The notes below the pieces were generated by a model that worked only from the letters and a program-made list of their open reading frames with translations, made no database searches and was not told the origin of the DNA. From an uncultured Francisellaceae bacterium (GTDB lineage Bacteria > Pseudomonadota > Gammaproteobacteria > UBA6186 > Azoamicaceae), in the NCBI GenBank assembly GCA_903822055.1, contig CAIJNR010000125.1, positions 1-64,000 on the forward strand: DNA of 64,000 nt. Reading direction: 5' to 3'. Each line of letters starts with the position of its first letter. The stretch's first letter is position 1. Positions 41,593 to 50,354 of this stretch are shown piece after piece. A program made the position numbers and the translations under genes.

Positions 41593-42906
41593 ATGGGCAT
41601 AAGAGATTTTATATATCAAACAGTCATAGATTCAATACTTAAAGTAGAGATTTCAAGAATGTCTGAAGCAATAGGTGAGTATGCATCAAAAAGATTGCCA
41701 GAAATATTACAAGAATCATCGTTACCTCAATCTATAGATTCCGGACCAGAACAAACCATTGTTTTAGGGCCAAACATTGGTAATTGGATCAAACAATCTA
41801 TCGTTAGTCATCCTCAGTTTATTAAAGTATTGAGTTCTCAAGCAGCTCAAATAGGATTAAATATTGCAACGGAATATTATAAGATCCCAGCAAATGAACT
41901 TCCCGCTAACCTAACACAAGAGTTAGCACTGGATATGATAAATGGTGTAAATACTCTAAAAAAATTATTTCAATCTTTACCTGCCCCACCTGCTGATGTT
42001 CAAAAATGGTTAGATGGGAATGATTATGAATCAAAAGTATATTTAAATAATATAGCAGTTAGTTTATCTAGGGATGCTTTTGTACATCTTATTCCGGAAT
42101 TTATGACAAAACATTATACTGGTAAATTATTAATGTGGTTTGTATCTAAAGAAAGTATATCTAATTTTTTAAAAAAATTTGTACATAAAGTTATTCCTGA
42201 CAATATATTAAGTATTGATCACAGCAAAGCAGGTATAGAAAGACCAACACTAATAGGTTTAGTAACAAATAGAGCAACAGGAATGTGGAATAGTTTGAAG
42301 GGAATATTTGGTTTACAACCACCACCTTCCGACGATTTGCCAATAATAACTAAAAATTGGCTGAAGGATAATGATTATCCAAAACTAGAGACACTTAGAG
42401 GTGTATATAAATCTACATATGAGCAAGTACAGCAATTAAAAGATGAATCAAATAAATTGTTAAAACAATTAGAATCGTTAGAAAAGGATATTAAAGGCGC
42501 AAAATTGAATGATTTTGATGATCTTAAAAGTAATCTTCTTAAAAGTAATCTTGATAGAGTTGATCAAGATCTTAGGTTAGTTAATAATTCATTGAGAAGT
42601 AATTTAGGTGAATTTGATAGAGATAATTCAAGTTCAATTGAAAATGAACAAAGAAAAAAAGATTTTACAGATAAAGCTGATCAAATTATAAATAAGCAAT
42701 TTACAGATCTTAAAGAAACTATTCTTAAAATGGATGCAAAATTACATGACTTACGCCAATTAAAAGTAACTTTTGAAGAAGACGCTAAGCGTCGAGGGCA
42801 CTCAGTAATTAATACCATAAAATCTTTTAATATTATTAATCGATTAACGTCAAGCAATCCAAAAGTTCAGCCAAAAAACAATTCCGATACTCCAAAAAAT
42901 TCTTAG
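41593..42906 (+). CDS. Unknown protein with C-terminal coiled coil, inserted in the tsaE-amiC block
   Basis: I recognise no family. The protein of about 437 residues has no signal peptide. The N-terminal half is mixed helix (a possible amphipathic stretch KLLMWFVSKESISNFLKKF), followed by a proline-rich hinge (FGLQPPPSDDLP) and a long coiled coil (about residues 275-420, rich in K, E, D, L). The start is placed at ATG 41593 with AGGTGG 14 bases upstream; GTG 41575 is also possible. Other gammaproteobacteria have tsaE directly before amiC, so this gene is an addition. Long coiled coils are frequent in effectors, but this is speculation. Confidence 0.5.
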   Translation: MGIRDFIYQTVIDSILKVEISRMSEAIGEYASKRLPEILQESSLPQSIDSGPEQTIVLGPNIGNWIKQSIVSHPQFIKVLSSQAAQIGLNIATEYYKIPANELPANLTQELALDMINGVNTLKKLFQSLPAPPADVQKWLDGNDYESKVYLNNIAVSLSRDAFVHLIPEFMTKHYTGKLLMWFVSKESISNFLKKFVHKVIPDNILSIDHSKAGIERPTLIGLVTNRATGMWNSLKGIFGLQPPPSDDLPIITKNWLKDNDYPKLETLRGVYKSTYEQVQQLKDESNKLLKQLESLEKDIKGAKLNDFDDLKSNLLKSNLDRVDQDLRLVNNSLRSNLGEFDRDNSSSIENEQRKKDFTDKADQIINKQFTDLKETILKMDAKLHDLRQLKVTFEEDAKRRGHSVINTIKSFNIINRLTSSNPKVQPKNNSDTPKNS

Positions 42907-42996
42907 AATAATTCAATATAAATGATAAAATACTTATTGTTAGTTAGGAGCTGTGCAAAAAAACAGTCTGCTAGTATTATTGTTCGTGTTTAAATT

Positions 42997-44268
42997 ATGA
43001 AAAATATTTTTATAAAATTTATTGTATTTATTATATATAGTTTTTGTGTAGTTAGTTGCTATGCATCAAATATTGTTAAGCCAGTTAATATTTATAGTGT
43101 TAGAATTTGGCCGTCACCAGAAAGCATTAGAGTAGTTTTTGATCTTAGCGAACAAGTCGATTATAAAATTTATAATTTAACTAATCCTAATCGAGTAGCT
43201 ATTGATTTTAAAAATGCTAAATTAAATGTCAAATTGGAAGCAGATTTAAATAAAGCCCCAAGACATTCTCATATTAGGCAAATACGTACTGGCACCCATA
43301 AAGAAGGAGTGCGAGTGGTATTTGAATTAGACGATTCAGTGACACCTAATAGTTTTACTTTAAAACCTAATGAGCGTTATGGACATAGATTAGTTATAGA
43401 TCTGGAATCTAACGAAAAACAAGAAATACTAGCTTTGTTTGATTTAGATGAATTGGATAAAGTAAAAATTAATAAACAAAAACATGATCATGATCCAATA
43501 TTAAATATTACTAATACTCCTAAAATAACTTCTAAAATTAATCCACTATCAACCCAAAAATTAATTGTAGCAATTGATGCAGGACATGGTGGAGAAGATC
43601 CAGGAGCTGTAGGGCGTTATGGTACGCTAGAGAAAGTGGTAGTTTTAGAAATTGCTAGAATGTTAAAAGATGAAATTAATAGTAAACATAATATGCAAGC
43701 TTTTTTAATTAGAAATGGTGATTATTATGTTGGACTTCGTGATAGAAGGTTAAGAGCTAGGAAACATAAGGCTGATTTATTTATATCTATTCATGCAGAT
43801 GCTTTTTCTAATTCTAGAGCTGATGGTGCGTCAGTGTTTGTGTTGTCAGAGAAAGGAGCATCTAGTGCAGCAGCGAGGTGGTTAGCAGAGTCCCAGAACC
43901 GAGCGGATACTATAGGTGGAGTTAAACTTGAACATGGAGATGATAGTTTAACTTCAATGATCTTAGATATGTCACAAACAAAAAATTGTGAACTAAGTGT
44001 TGATGCTGCAAAGAATATTTTAGGATCTATGAAAAAAACTGTGGTGTTGCATAAACCTCACGTTGAGCAAGCAAGTTTCTCTGTACTTAAAGCTCCAGAT
44101 ATGCCATCTGTGTTAATAGAAACTGGATTTATTTCTAATCCACGCACTGAGTTGAAACTTAAAGAAAAAACTTATCAACAAAAAATCGTAAAGAGTATAA
44201 TTTGTGGTATAGAACAGTACTTTTCATCTCAACCTAAAAGAAGTAATTTTTATGATCAAAAGAATTAA
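42997..44268 (+). CDS. amiC: N-acetylmuramoyl-L-alanine amidase with AMIN domain
   Basis: AmiC/AmiB enzymes cleave peptide stems from peptidoglycan during daughter cell separation. The 423-residue protein has a signal peptide (ending near CYAS), an AMIN domain (about 30-130) and an Amidase_3 domain (about 187-410) with zinc ligands in AIDAGHGGEDPGA, VLEIARML and SIHADA and the catalytic glutamate in VLIETGFISN. The probable activator NlpD is encoded at 21278-22057. AmiB is the classic member at this locus; B versus C cannot be separated here. It overlaps mutL by 17 bases. Confidence 0.92.
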   Translation: MKNIFIKFIVFIIYSFCVVSCYASNIVKPVNIYSVRIWPSPESIRVVFDLSEQVDYKIYNLTNPNRVAIDFKNAKLNVKLEADLNKAPRHSHIRQIRTGTHKEGVRVVFELDDSVTPNSFTLKPNERYGHRLVIDLESNEKQEILALFDLDELDKVKINKQKHDHDPILNITNTPKITSKINPLSTQKLIVAIDAGHGGEDPGAVGRYGTLEKVVVLEIARMLKDEINSKHNMQAFLIRNGDYYVGLRDRRLRARKHKADLFISIHADAFSNSRADGASVFVLSEKGASSAAARWLAESQNRADTIGGVKLEHGDDSLTSMILDMSQTKNCELSVDAAKNILGSMKKTVVLHKPHVEQASFSVLKAPDMPSVLIETGFISNPRTELKLKEKTYQQKIVKSIICGIEQYFSSQPKRSNFYDQKN

Positions 44269-45967
44269 AGTTTTATCAGAATTTGTTGTAAATCAGATTG
44301 CAGCAGGAGAAGTTATTGAAAGACCAGCTTCTATCTTGAAAGAATTATTAGAAAACAGTATAGATGCTAACAGTTCCATGATTAGAATTTATTTAGAAAA
44401 TGGTGGAATTTCTAGTATTAAAGTTGTAGATAATGGAGACGGTATTCATGATGATGATTTACCATTAGCGTTTATTCAGCATGCTACCAGTAAGATAACT
44501 ACTGCAAGTGATTTGTCCAATGTGATTTCATTAGGGTTTAGAGGTGAAGCATTAGCTAGTATTGCATCGATCGCTAAAACTAGCGTTATTTCTCAACAAA
44601 AATCACCACATGGCACGACAATTGAAGTTAAAGACGTTTTTTATAATATTCCAGCAAGACGAAAATTTTTACGTTCGAGCAAAACAGAATTTAATTATAC
44701 TCAAGAGCTTTTTAAGAGAATTGCATTAAGTGATTTTTTTGTGGGATTTATGTTGTACCATAACAACAAATTAATTAAAAATTTACCAGCAGCTATATCT
44801 GATGATGTGATGCAAAAAGAAAAAAGAATTATTAAGCTTTTCGGGAACAAATTTATAGAAAATTCTACATTTTTTAGTTCTTTGCACAGTGGTATGGAGT
44901 TGTCAGGGTGGGTGGCAACTAGTTGTGATATTTCAGGTTGCCAGATCCAGTATTTTTATATAAATAATCGTATGGTAAAAGATAAATTGTTAAATTCAGC
45001 TGTTAAACAAGCTACACAAAAATTATTTTTACCCCAAGCATATTGTTTGTATATAAATTTAGATCCAATGTTTGTAGATGTTAATGTTCACCCTACTAAG
45101 CAAGAAGTAAGATTTTCTGATCCGAAAGTTGTTTATGCGTTTGTGTACGAAAGTGTACTAGAAGCTTTGGGAAGTTTAAAACACCGGGCAGTAACTCAGT
45201 TACCAGCTAAAGAAGTAAATTTGTATAATAATGATATTAAATATAACAATCTTAATTACAGTAATAATCATGGTTTTAGTGATGAACATAATGATAACAA
45301 TATAATATTGCCAAATAGCGAAGAGATAGTTGCGTCATCTTTGCATAATTTAAAGCTTGCTTCTTGCTCTAATGTTAATGCCAATGCTAATGGAAAATCA
45401 ACAAAAAATTCTTTTGATGTTAAATTGTTTCCTATATTTAACAATCAATATTTAATTGCTGAAAGAACAATTTCAGACGTTACACAATTAATGTTTTTGG
45501 ATGTTTTGGTTGGTTTGAAATGGTTGATTGAAAAAAAATTACAGCAACACAAAAATCTTTTCAGTTATCAATTAATAATTCCAGAAAGAGTTAATATAGA
45601 TTGTGGTAACATAAATAACGTAGAATCATATATTAAATTGTTGGAAAAATTTAAGTTTGCAGCAGATCAGATTCATGAAAATGTTTTGTTAATTAGATCT
45701 ATTCCAGATTGTTTAAATTTATTTAATGTTAATATTAATTATAAAAATTTTTTAAACGAGCTGTTGCAGTTTAAGGGTGTGACAATTGATAAATTGATTA
45801 ACAGCTTAAATAATAAAGAATTTATAAATCTTATATTGTCTAATGTTAGCGCGAAGCAATTGGATTTATATACGAAAAACGATTTAACGCTTTTAATTGC
45901 AGAATTAATTGAAGAAGATTTTTGTTTTTCGGTGTTTGGTGAACAAGAATTTTCTAAATTGGTATAA
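44252..45967 (+). CDS. mutL: DNA mismatch repair protein MutL
   Basis: MutL couples mismatch recognition by MutS to strand removal. The 571-residue protein has the GHKL ATPase: IAAGEVIERPASILKELLEN, VVDNGDGI, and FRGEALASIASI. The transducer motif DVNVHPTKQEVRFS follows. The linker (about 315-380) is asparagine-rich and the C-terminal dimerisation domain is diverged and lacks the endonuclease motif, as in other MutH-type or reduced genomes. Upstream overlap with amiC is conserved; downstream, two GNAT genes and a repeat element separate it from miaA. Confidence 0.95.
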   Translation: MIKRIKVLSEFVVNQIAAGEVIERPASILKELLENSIDANSSMIRIYLENGGISSIKVVDNGDGIHDDDLPLAFIQHATSKITTASDLSNVISLGFRGEALASIASIAKTSVISQQKSPHGTTIEVKDVFYNIPARRKFLRSSKTEFNYTQELFKRIALSDFFVGFMLYHNNKLIKNLPAAISDDVMQKEKRIIKLFGNKFIENSTFFSSLHSGMELSGWVATSCDISGCQIQYFYINNRMVKDKLLNSAVKQATQKLFLPQAYCLYINLDPMFVDVNVHPTKQEVRFSDPKVVYAFVYESVLEALGSLKHRAVTQLPAKEVNLYNNDIKYNNLNYSNNHGFSDEHNDNNIILPNSEEIVASSLHNLKLASCSNVNANANGKSTKNSFDVKLFPIFNNQYLIAERTISDVTQLMFLDVLVGLKWLIEKKLQQHKNLFSYQLIIPERVNIDCGNINNVESYIKLLEKFKFAADQIHENVLLIRSIPDCLNLFNVNINYKNFLNELLQFKGVTIDKLINSLNNKEFINLILSNVSAKQLDLYTKNDLTLLIAELIEEDFCFSVFGEQEFSKLV

Positions 45968-46012
45968 TAAATATATACCTAGGAAATTAAAAATATAAAT
46001 TATTAACTTATA

Positions 46013-46771
46013 TTATTTCCACAACATGATACGAGACTTATAAGATTGAAATCCTGGAGAATTTTCAATATATACTTCTCCTACATCTCTAAAACCATTT
46101 TTTAAAAATAGCTGATAAGATAATTTATTTACGAATGGTTTTGGCCAACAAATCACATCAACAATTAACGCATTTGAACATTGTTTTTTACAGGCTTCTA
46201 TAATCAATTTACCGACACCTTTTCTTCTATAATTTGGGTAAACGTCAAGTTCATAAATATAAGTAGAATCAACTGCTATTTTTTGCCATTCATTTTCAGA
46301 AATAGAGAAAGTTGCTTCTCCATGTATGGCATTTTTATTTTGATCATAATCACTAGTTGATCTAAGAATAGCATACCCTGCTAGCTTATTATGAGAACTT
46401 TGATGGTTGTGTATGCAAGCTGTCATAATAGACCCATGATCATGGATCAAGTCTCTTTTTAAGTGATTAGTATCCATTTCTTCAACAAGAAAACCATCTT
46501 TAATATCTAGATCAGTTATTTCTTTTGTAGACTTTTTATTAATTAAGAGTAGTTTTTGCAAGAGCAGTGCTTGATCTATAATTTCTTCCACATAAGGATG
46601 AGTTGAAGGAATAGAATAAACTAAAATTTCACCTAATGCTTTATTATAAGATTTTAAGACAGGTGTTTCATTTTTCAAAACAGTAGAGCAAGTAATAGCC
46701 CACGTGGGCATGCTGTTACTAATACAGCTGACAATAAATATCCAAATAAAATTAATCCTTTTCATCTTCAT
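46013..46771 (-). CDS. GNAT-family acetyltransferase with an N-terminal export signal
   Basis: The C-terminal half is a GNAT domain: YELDVYPNYRRKGVGKLIIEA contains the acetyl-CoA pyrophosphate loop (RRKGVG), and LFLKNGFRDVGEVY is the closing motif. The N-terminus is MKMKRINFIWIFIVSC..., with a positively charged start, a hydrophobic core and a possible cleavage site near PTWA. This is a Sec-type signal peptide, unusual for an enzyme that needs cytosolic acetyl-CoA. The start is set at 46771; ATG 46789 and 46765 are also in frame. Two cysteines follow the cleavage region. The target is unknown; export out of the cell is possible. Confidence 0.65.
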   Translation of the reverse strand: MKMKRINFIWIFIVSCISNSMPTWAITCSTVLKNETPVLKSYNKALGEILVYSIPSTHPYVEEIIDQALLLQKLLLINKKSTKEITDLDIKDGFLVEEMDTNHLKRDLIHDHGSIMTACIHNHQSSHNKLAGYAILRSTSDYDQNKNAIHGEATFSISENEWQKIAVDSTYIYELDVYPNYRRKGVGKLIIEACKKQCSNALIVDVICWPKPFVNKLSYQLFLKNGFRDVGEVYIENSPGFQSYKSRIMLWK

Positions 46772-46876
46772 AAATACATTATGCTCCATTTATTTCATTG
46801 AGTTTTATTGTACTGTATAATCGTTTGCTCAACAATGAGCTTGGATTACGAATAAAACCTTTGAGGGAGGTATAGT

Positions 46877-47392
46877 ATTATTACATTTGCAGCACTTTCT
46901 GAATCTCATTTTCCGCTATTGCTTAAATGGTTAGAAACTCCTCATGTTAAAGCTTGTTGGGATCAGTATATAAAATATGATCTTGATTTGGTGAAAGAAA
47001 AATTTGGAAAATATATTCATGGTATACCAATATCAAATGTGCCAAACAAATCGGTTCACGCTTATATAGTGCATTTGGGTGATACTCCAATTGGTTATAT
47101 ACAAAGCTATAATGCTTGTTATCATGCACAAAAAAACGGGATAGATTCAAATTTAATTCCAAAAAATTCGGCAGGTATAGACATATTTATTGGTGAAGAA
47201 AAGTTTTTAGGTAAAGGATTTAGTTCTTTAATAATAGAATCTTTTTGGAGTCAAATAGTTTCGAAACATTTTGAGCATTGTTTAGTTGATCCGGATGCAA
47301 ATAATATTAAAGCGATTCGCGCGTATGTTAAGGCTGGATTTACAGTGGTTTCATCGCTATCAAATGATAAAACCACATGGATGATTTTATGA
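46877..47392 (+). CDS. AAC(6')-like GNAT acetyltransferase, apparently starting at ATT
   Basis: This GNAT protein resembles aminoglycoside 6'-N-acetyltransferases: LLLKWLETPHVKACWD near the N-terminus, GYIQSYNA, GIDIFIGEEKFLGKGFSSLII as the acetyl-CoA loop and CLVDPDANNIKAIRAYVKAGF. Homologous-looking sequence extends upstream of the first usable TTG (46919), through ITFAALSESHFPL, to an ATT at 46877 that lies 6 bases after GGGAGG. I take ATT as the start, giving 171 residues; otherwise the protein is N-terminally cut or the start codon is newly mutated. Resistance activity is not implied by sequence alone. Confidence 0.6.
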   Translation: MITFAALSESHFPLLLKWLETPHVKACWDQYIKYDLDLVKEKFGKYIHGIPISNVPNKSVHAYIVHLGDTPIGYIQSYNACYHAQKNGIDSNLIPKNSAGIDIFIGEEKFLGKGFSSLIIESFWSQIVSKHFEHCLVDPDANNIKAIRAYVKAGFTVVSSLSNDKTTWMIL

Positions 47393-47405
47393 ATTACTTT
47401 AACAT

Positions 47406-47628
47406 CACTGCCATTAAGTTAAGCCATCCACCCGGCGGCTAAAGCCGCCACCCTCCTTCGAAGCGAAGGAGGGTTAACTACAAGCAACTTAATGATTTTT
47501 TTATAAAAAAATTAAAAAAGTTTAGTATATTAGTATAATTTTAAATAAGTAATTTTAAATTTGTATAAATCTAACCCTCCTTCGCTTCGAAGGAGGGTGG
47601 CGGCGTTAGCCGCCGGGTGGATGGCTTA
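47406..47628. repeat. MITE-like palindromic element, copy 2 (complete)
   Basis: Inverted copy of the element at 1-219. Terminal inverted repeats (about 47421-47474 and 47573-47628) contain the same two nested hairpins and enclose an AT-rich core of about 98 bases that differs from copy 1 at only a few sites. The left end extends to CACTGCC (47406) as in copy 1. It lies 13 bases after the AAC(6')-like gene and could end its transcription. It interrupts the normally adjacent mutL-miaA pair together with the GNAT genes. Confidence 0.88.
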
Positions 47629-47714
47629 TATTAGATTGTAGTTTCTCGTATCTTGGTTCTTGATATAAGTGGAATTGGTTATTAAACTGTAAAAAATTAG
47701 TTAAGTATAAAATC

Positions 47715-48650
47715 ATGAAAAACAAAACCGCCATTTTTTTAATGGGACCAACTGCATGTGGTAAAACTAATCTTGCTATATCTATGTCTCAAAATATCCC
47801 TGTCGAAATTATTAACGTTGATTCTGCGCAAGTATATATTGGAATGGATATTGGTACTAATAAACCTACTAAAGAAGAATTAGCCATAACTCCTCATCAT
47901 TTAATTGATATTTGTTCGCCAAAAAATAATTATTCAGTAGCAAAATTTTGTAATGATGTTAATAATTTGTTAACAGAAATTCATAATAGAGGGAAAATTC
48001 CACTACTAGTAGGTGGTACAATGCTATATTTTTATGCATTGTGTTTTGGTTTATCTAAGTTGCCATCACAAAATTTAGAAATTCGTAACAATATTAATTT
48101 AGATGCAGAACAATATGGTTGGCCAAACATGCATGTTAAATTGGCCGAATTAGATCTAAAGGCTGCTAATAATATAGGAATCAACGATAGTCAACGCATT
48201 CAACGCGCATTAGAAGTTATTTCCATAACAGGACAAAAGTTTTCTGATTATTTAATAGAACGTAATAGTTTTATGAATGATTGGAATATTCAATACTTTG
48301 CAATTGTTCAAAATGACAGAAAAGTTTTACATAAGAAAATTGCTGATAGATTTTATATAATGTTAGAAAAAGGTTTAGTTGATGAGGTCGCTCGTCTATT
48401 ACAACAAGAAATACCAATAGATATGCCGTCAATGCGTTGTGTTGGTTATAGACAAATAATTGAATATTTACAAGATAAAGTACCTGAACAGGAAGCATAT
48501 CAAAAAGTCATTTTTGCAACCAGACAATTAGCTAAAAGACAGTACACATGGTTGCGTAAATGGCAAACCTTAGTGGATTTAAACATACTGCAAACAGAAT
48601 TATCAGAGCAACATAATTTATGGTTGATTACACGTAATGTAAAGTGTTAG
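47715..48650 (+). CDS. miaA: tRNA dimethylallyltransferase MiaA
   Basis: MiaA adds an isopentenyl group to A37 of tRNAs reading U-starting codons. The 311-residue protein has the P-loop MGPTACGKTNLA, DSAQVYIGMDIGTNKP, HHLIDICSP, VGGTMLYFYAL and the closing MRCVGYRQIIEYL and TRQLAKRQYTWLR. It starts the conserved run miaA-hfq-hflX-hflK-hflC; hfq follows after 36 bases. Confidence 0.97.
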   Translation: MKNKTAIFLMGPTACGKTNLAISMSQNIPVEIINVDSAQVYIGMDIGTNKPTKEELAITPHHLIDICSPKNNYSVAKFCNDVNNLLTEIHNRGKIPLLVGGTMLYFYALCFGLSKLPSQNLEIRNNINLDAEQYGWPNMHVKLAELDLKAANNIGINDSQRIQRALEVISITGQKFSDYLIERNSFMNDWNIQYFAIVQNDRKVLHKKIADRFYIMLEKGLVDEVARLLQQEIPIDMPSMRCVGYRQIIEYLQDKVPEQEAYQKVIFATRQLAKRQYTWLRKWQTLVDLNILQTELSEQHNLWLITRNVKC

Positions 48651-48686
48651 ACTTCATTATTAATATTCTGGATTGGGGAAAAAATT

Positions 48687-48968
48687 ATGTCTAAATGGCA
48701 GACAATACAGGATCCATTTTTAAATGCATTGCGCAAAGAAAGGATACCTGTGGCTATTTATTTAGTGAATGGTATAAAGTTGCAAGGAAATATAGAATCA
48801 TTTGATCAGTTTGCAGTATTATTAAAAAATACAGTAAGTCAGATGGTATATAAGCATGCTATTTCTACTATAGTTCCTGCTCGTAATGTTCGTATAGTTT
48901 CAGATGTAAAAAGTGAAGAAGAAATGTCACTGGAAGTAGAGCAAGAATTTGTCGAAATTCATAGTTAA
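48687..48968 (+). CDS. hfq: RNA chaperone Hfq
   Basis: Hfq forms a hexameric ring that pairs small RNAs with mRNAs. The 93-residue protein has the Sm1 motif ([20 protein letters not shown]) and Sm2 motif ([13 protein letters not shown]) with the conserved YKHA. Its C-terminal tail is short and acidic. GGGG precedes the ATG. Small-RNA regulation is therefore expected in this organism. Confidence 0.97.
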   Translation: MSKWQTIQDPFLNALRKERIPVAIYLVNGIKLQGNIESFDQFAVLLKNTVSQMVYKHAISTIVPARNVRIVSDVKSEEEMSLEVEQEFVEIHS

Positions 48969-49005
48969 TTATTGAGATTGATATAGTTTTTAAAAGTTTT
49001 ATACA

Positions 49006-50334
49006 TTGTTAGAAAAATTACAATATTTACCTCAGCAAGCACTATTAATTCATATTAAGTTACTACATTCTGTTTATGATAGTGCGGTTAGTGCGATAGA
49101 GTTTCAAGGTCTTGCAAAATCTAGCGATATTATAATTTTAGATTTAATTATTTGTCGTCTTAATAGACAATCAATAGATGCAAAGTATTTAATAGGTAAG
49201 GGTAAGCTTACTGAAATTAGTGATATCGTTGTTAAAAACAATGTTAGTTTAGTAATCTTTAATTATGAACTTTCCGCATCGCAACAAAAACATTTAGAAA
49301 AATTTTTAAATTGTAAAGTATTAGATAGAACAGAATTAATTCTTCATATTTTTGCTAAGCGAGCTAGAACCTTTGAAGGTAAGTTGCAAGTTGAATTAGC
49401 TAGATTGCAGCATCTATCTACCAGATTAGTGAGAGTTTGGACCCATTTAGAGCGTCAAAAAGGTGGGGTTGGTTTGCGTTCTGGTCCTGGGGAACAACAG
49501 ATTGAAATAGATAGGCGGATCATAAGAAATAAAATAAAGAATATTACTAAAAGTCTTGAAAAAATCAAAAAACAACGCAAATTACAGCGTACTGCTCGTA
49601 AGAAAGCTATGTTTTCTACAATATCTTTAGTAGGTTACACCAATTCTGGTAAATCAACGTTATTTAATTTATTAACTAATTCTAAAGTATCTACATTAAA
49701 TATGCCATTTGTAACATTAGATCCTATTTTACGTACTATGTTTATTCCGAAGGTTGGATCAGTAATTTTGGCGGATACTGTTGGATTCATTAAAGATCTT
49801 CCACATCACTTAATAGATGCGTTTAAAGCAACTTTAGAATCCATTAATGCATCAGATTTATTATTGCATGTTATCGATGTTAGTGATAATGATTCTTTTG
49901 AACGTAAGCAAGATGTGCTTAATGTTTTAGAAAAAATTGGTGCTGTCGATATTCCAATTTTAGAGATCTACAATAAAATAGATAATAATCAAACAATAAT
50001 AGATTTGCCATCAATAAATTGTTGTTTAACTGACACTCAGGGTTTTGGTTATTCTGGTGTTGGGGTTAAAATTTCTGCGTTGTATAACTTAGGTATAGAA
50101 AAATTAATTATGGCTATAAGTAATAAGTTATGTGTAGAATTAGTCCATTGCCAGTTAAAATTAATGCCTAATAATGCAAATATTAGGATAGAATTGTTAA
50201 AGTTGGGTGCAGTAGAGAATGAAACTATAGATCAAACAACTGGAGAATTTAAGTTAGATGTTACTATTCAAAAACAATGTTGGCGTGTTTTATGTAATAA
50301 ATTTATAGATTTACCTAAAATGATCGTGACATAA
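49006..50334 (+). CDS. hflX: Ribosome-associated GTPase HflX
   Basis: HflX splits stalled ribosomes. The 442-residue protein has the HflX N-terminal domain with RTELILHIFAKRARTFEGKL and the GxGE-type RSGPGEQQIEIDRR, then the GTPase with G1 LVGYTNSGKST (about 209), G3 DTVGFIKDLPHHLI and G4 YNKID. It starts with TTG at 49006. Order hfq-hflX-hflK is conserved. Confidence 0.94.
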   Translation: MLEKLQYLPQQALLIHIKLLHSVYDSAVSAIEFQGLAKSSDIIILDLIICRLNRQSIDAKYLIGKGKLTEISDIVVKNNVSLVIFNYELSASQQKHLEKFLNCKVLDRTELILHIFAKRARTFEGKLQVELARLQHLSTRLVRVWTHLERQKGGVGLRSGPGEQQIEIDRRIIRNKIKNITKSLEKIKKQRKLQRTARKKAMFSTISLVGYTNSGKSTLFNLLTNSKVSTLNMPFVTLDPILRTMFIPKVGSVILADTVGFIKDLPHHLIDAFKATLESINASDLLLHVIDVSDNDSFERKQDVLNVLEKIGAVDIPILEIYNKIDNNQTIIDLPSINCCLTDTQGFGYSGVGVKISALYNLGIEKLIMAISNKLCVELVHCQLKLMPNNANIRIELLKLGAVENETIDQTTGEFKLDVTIQKQCWRVLCNKFIDLPKMIVT

Positions 50335-50354
50335 TAAGTAGAGAGAAAGAGAGT

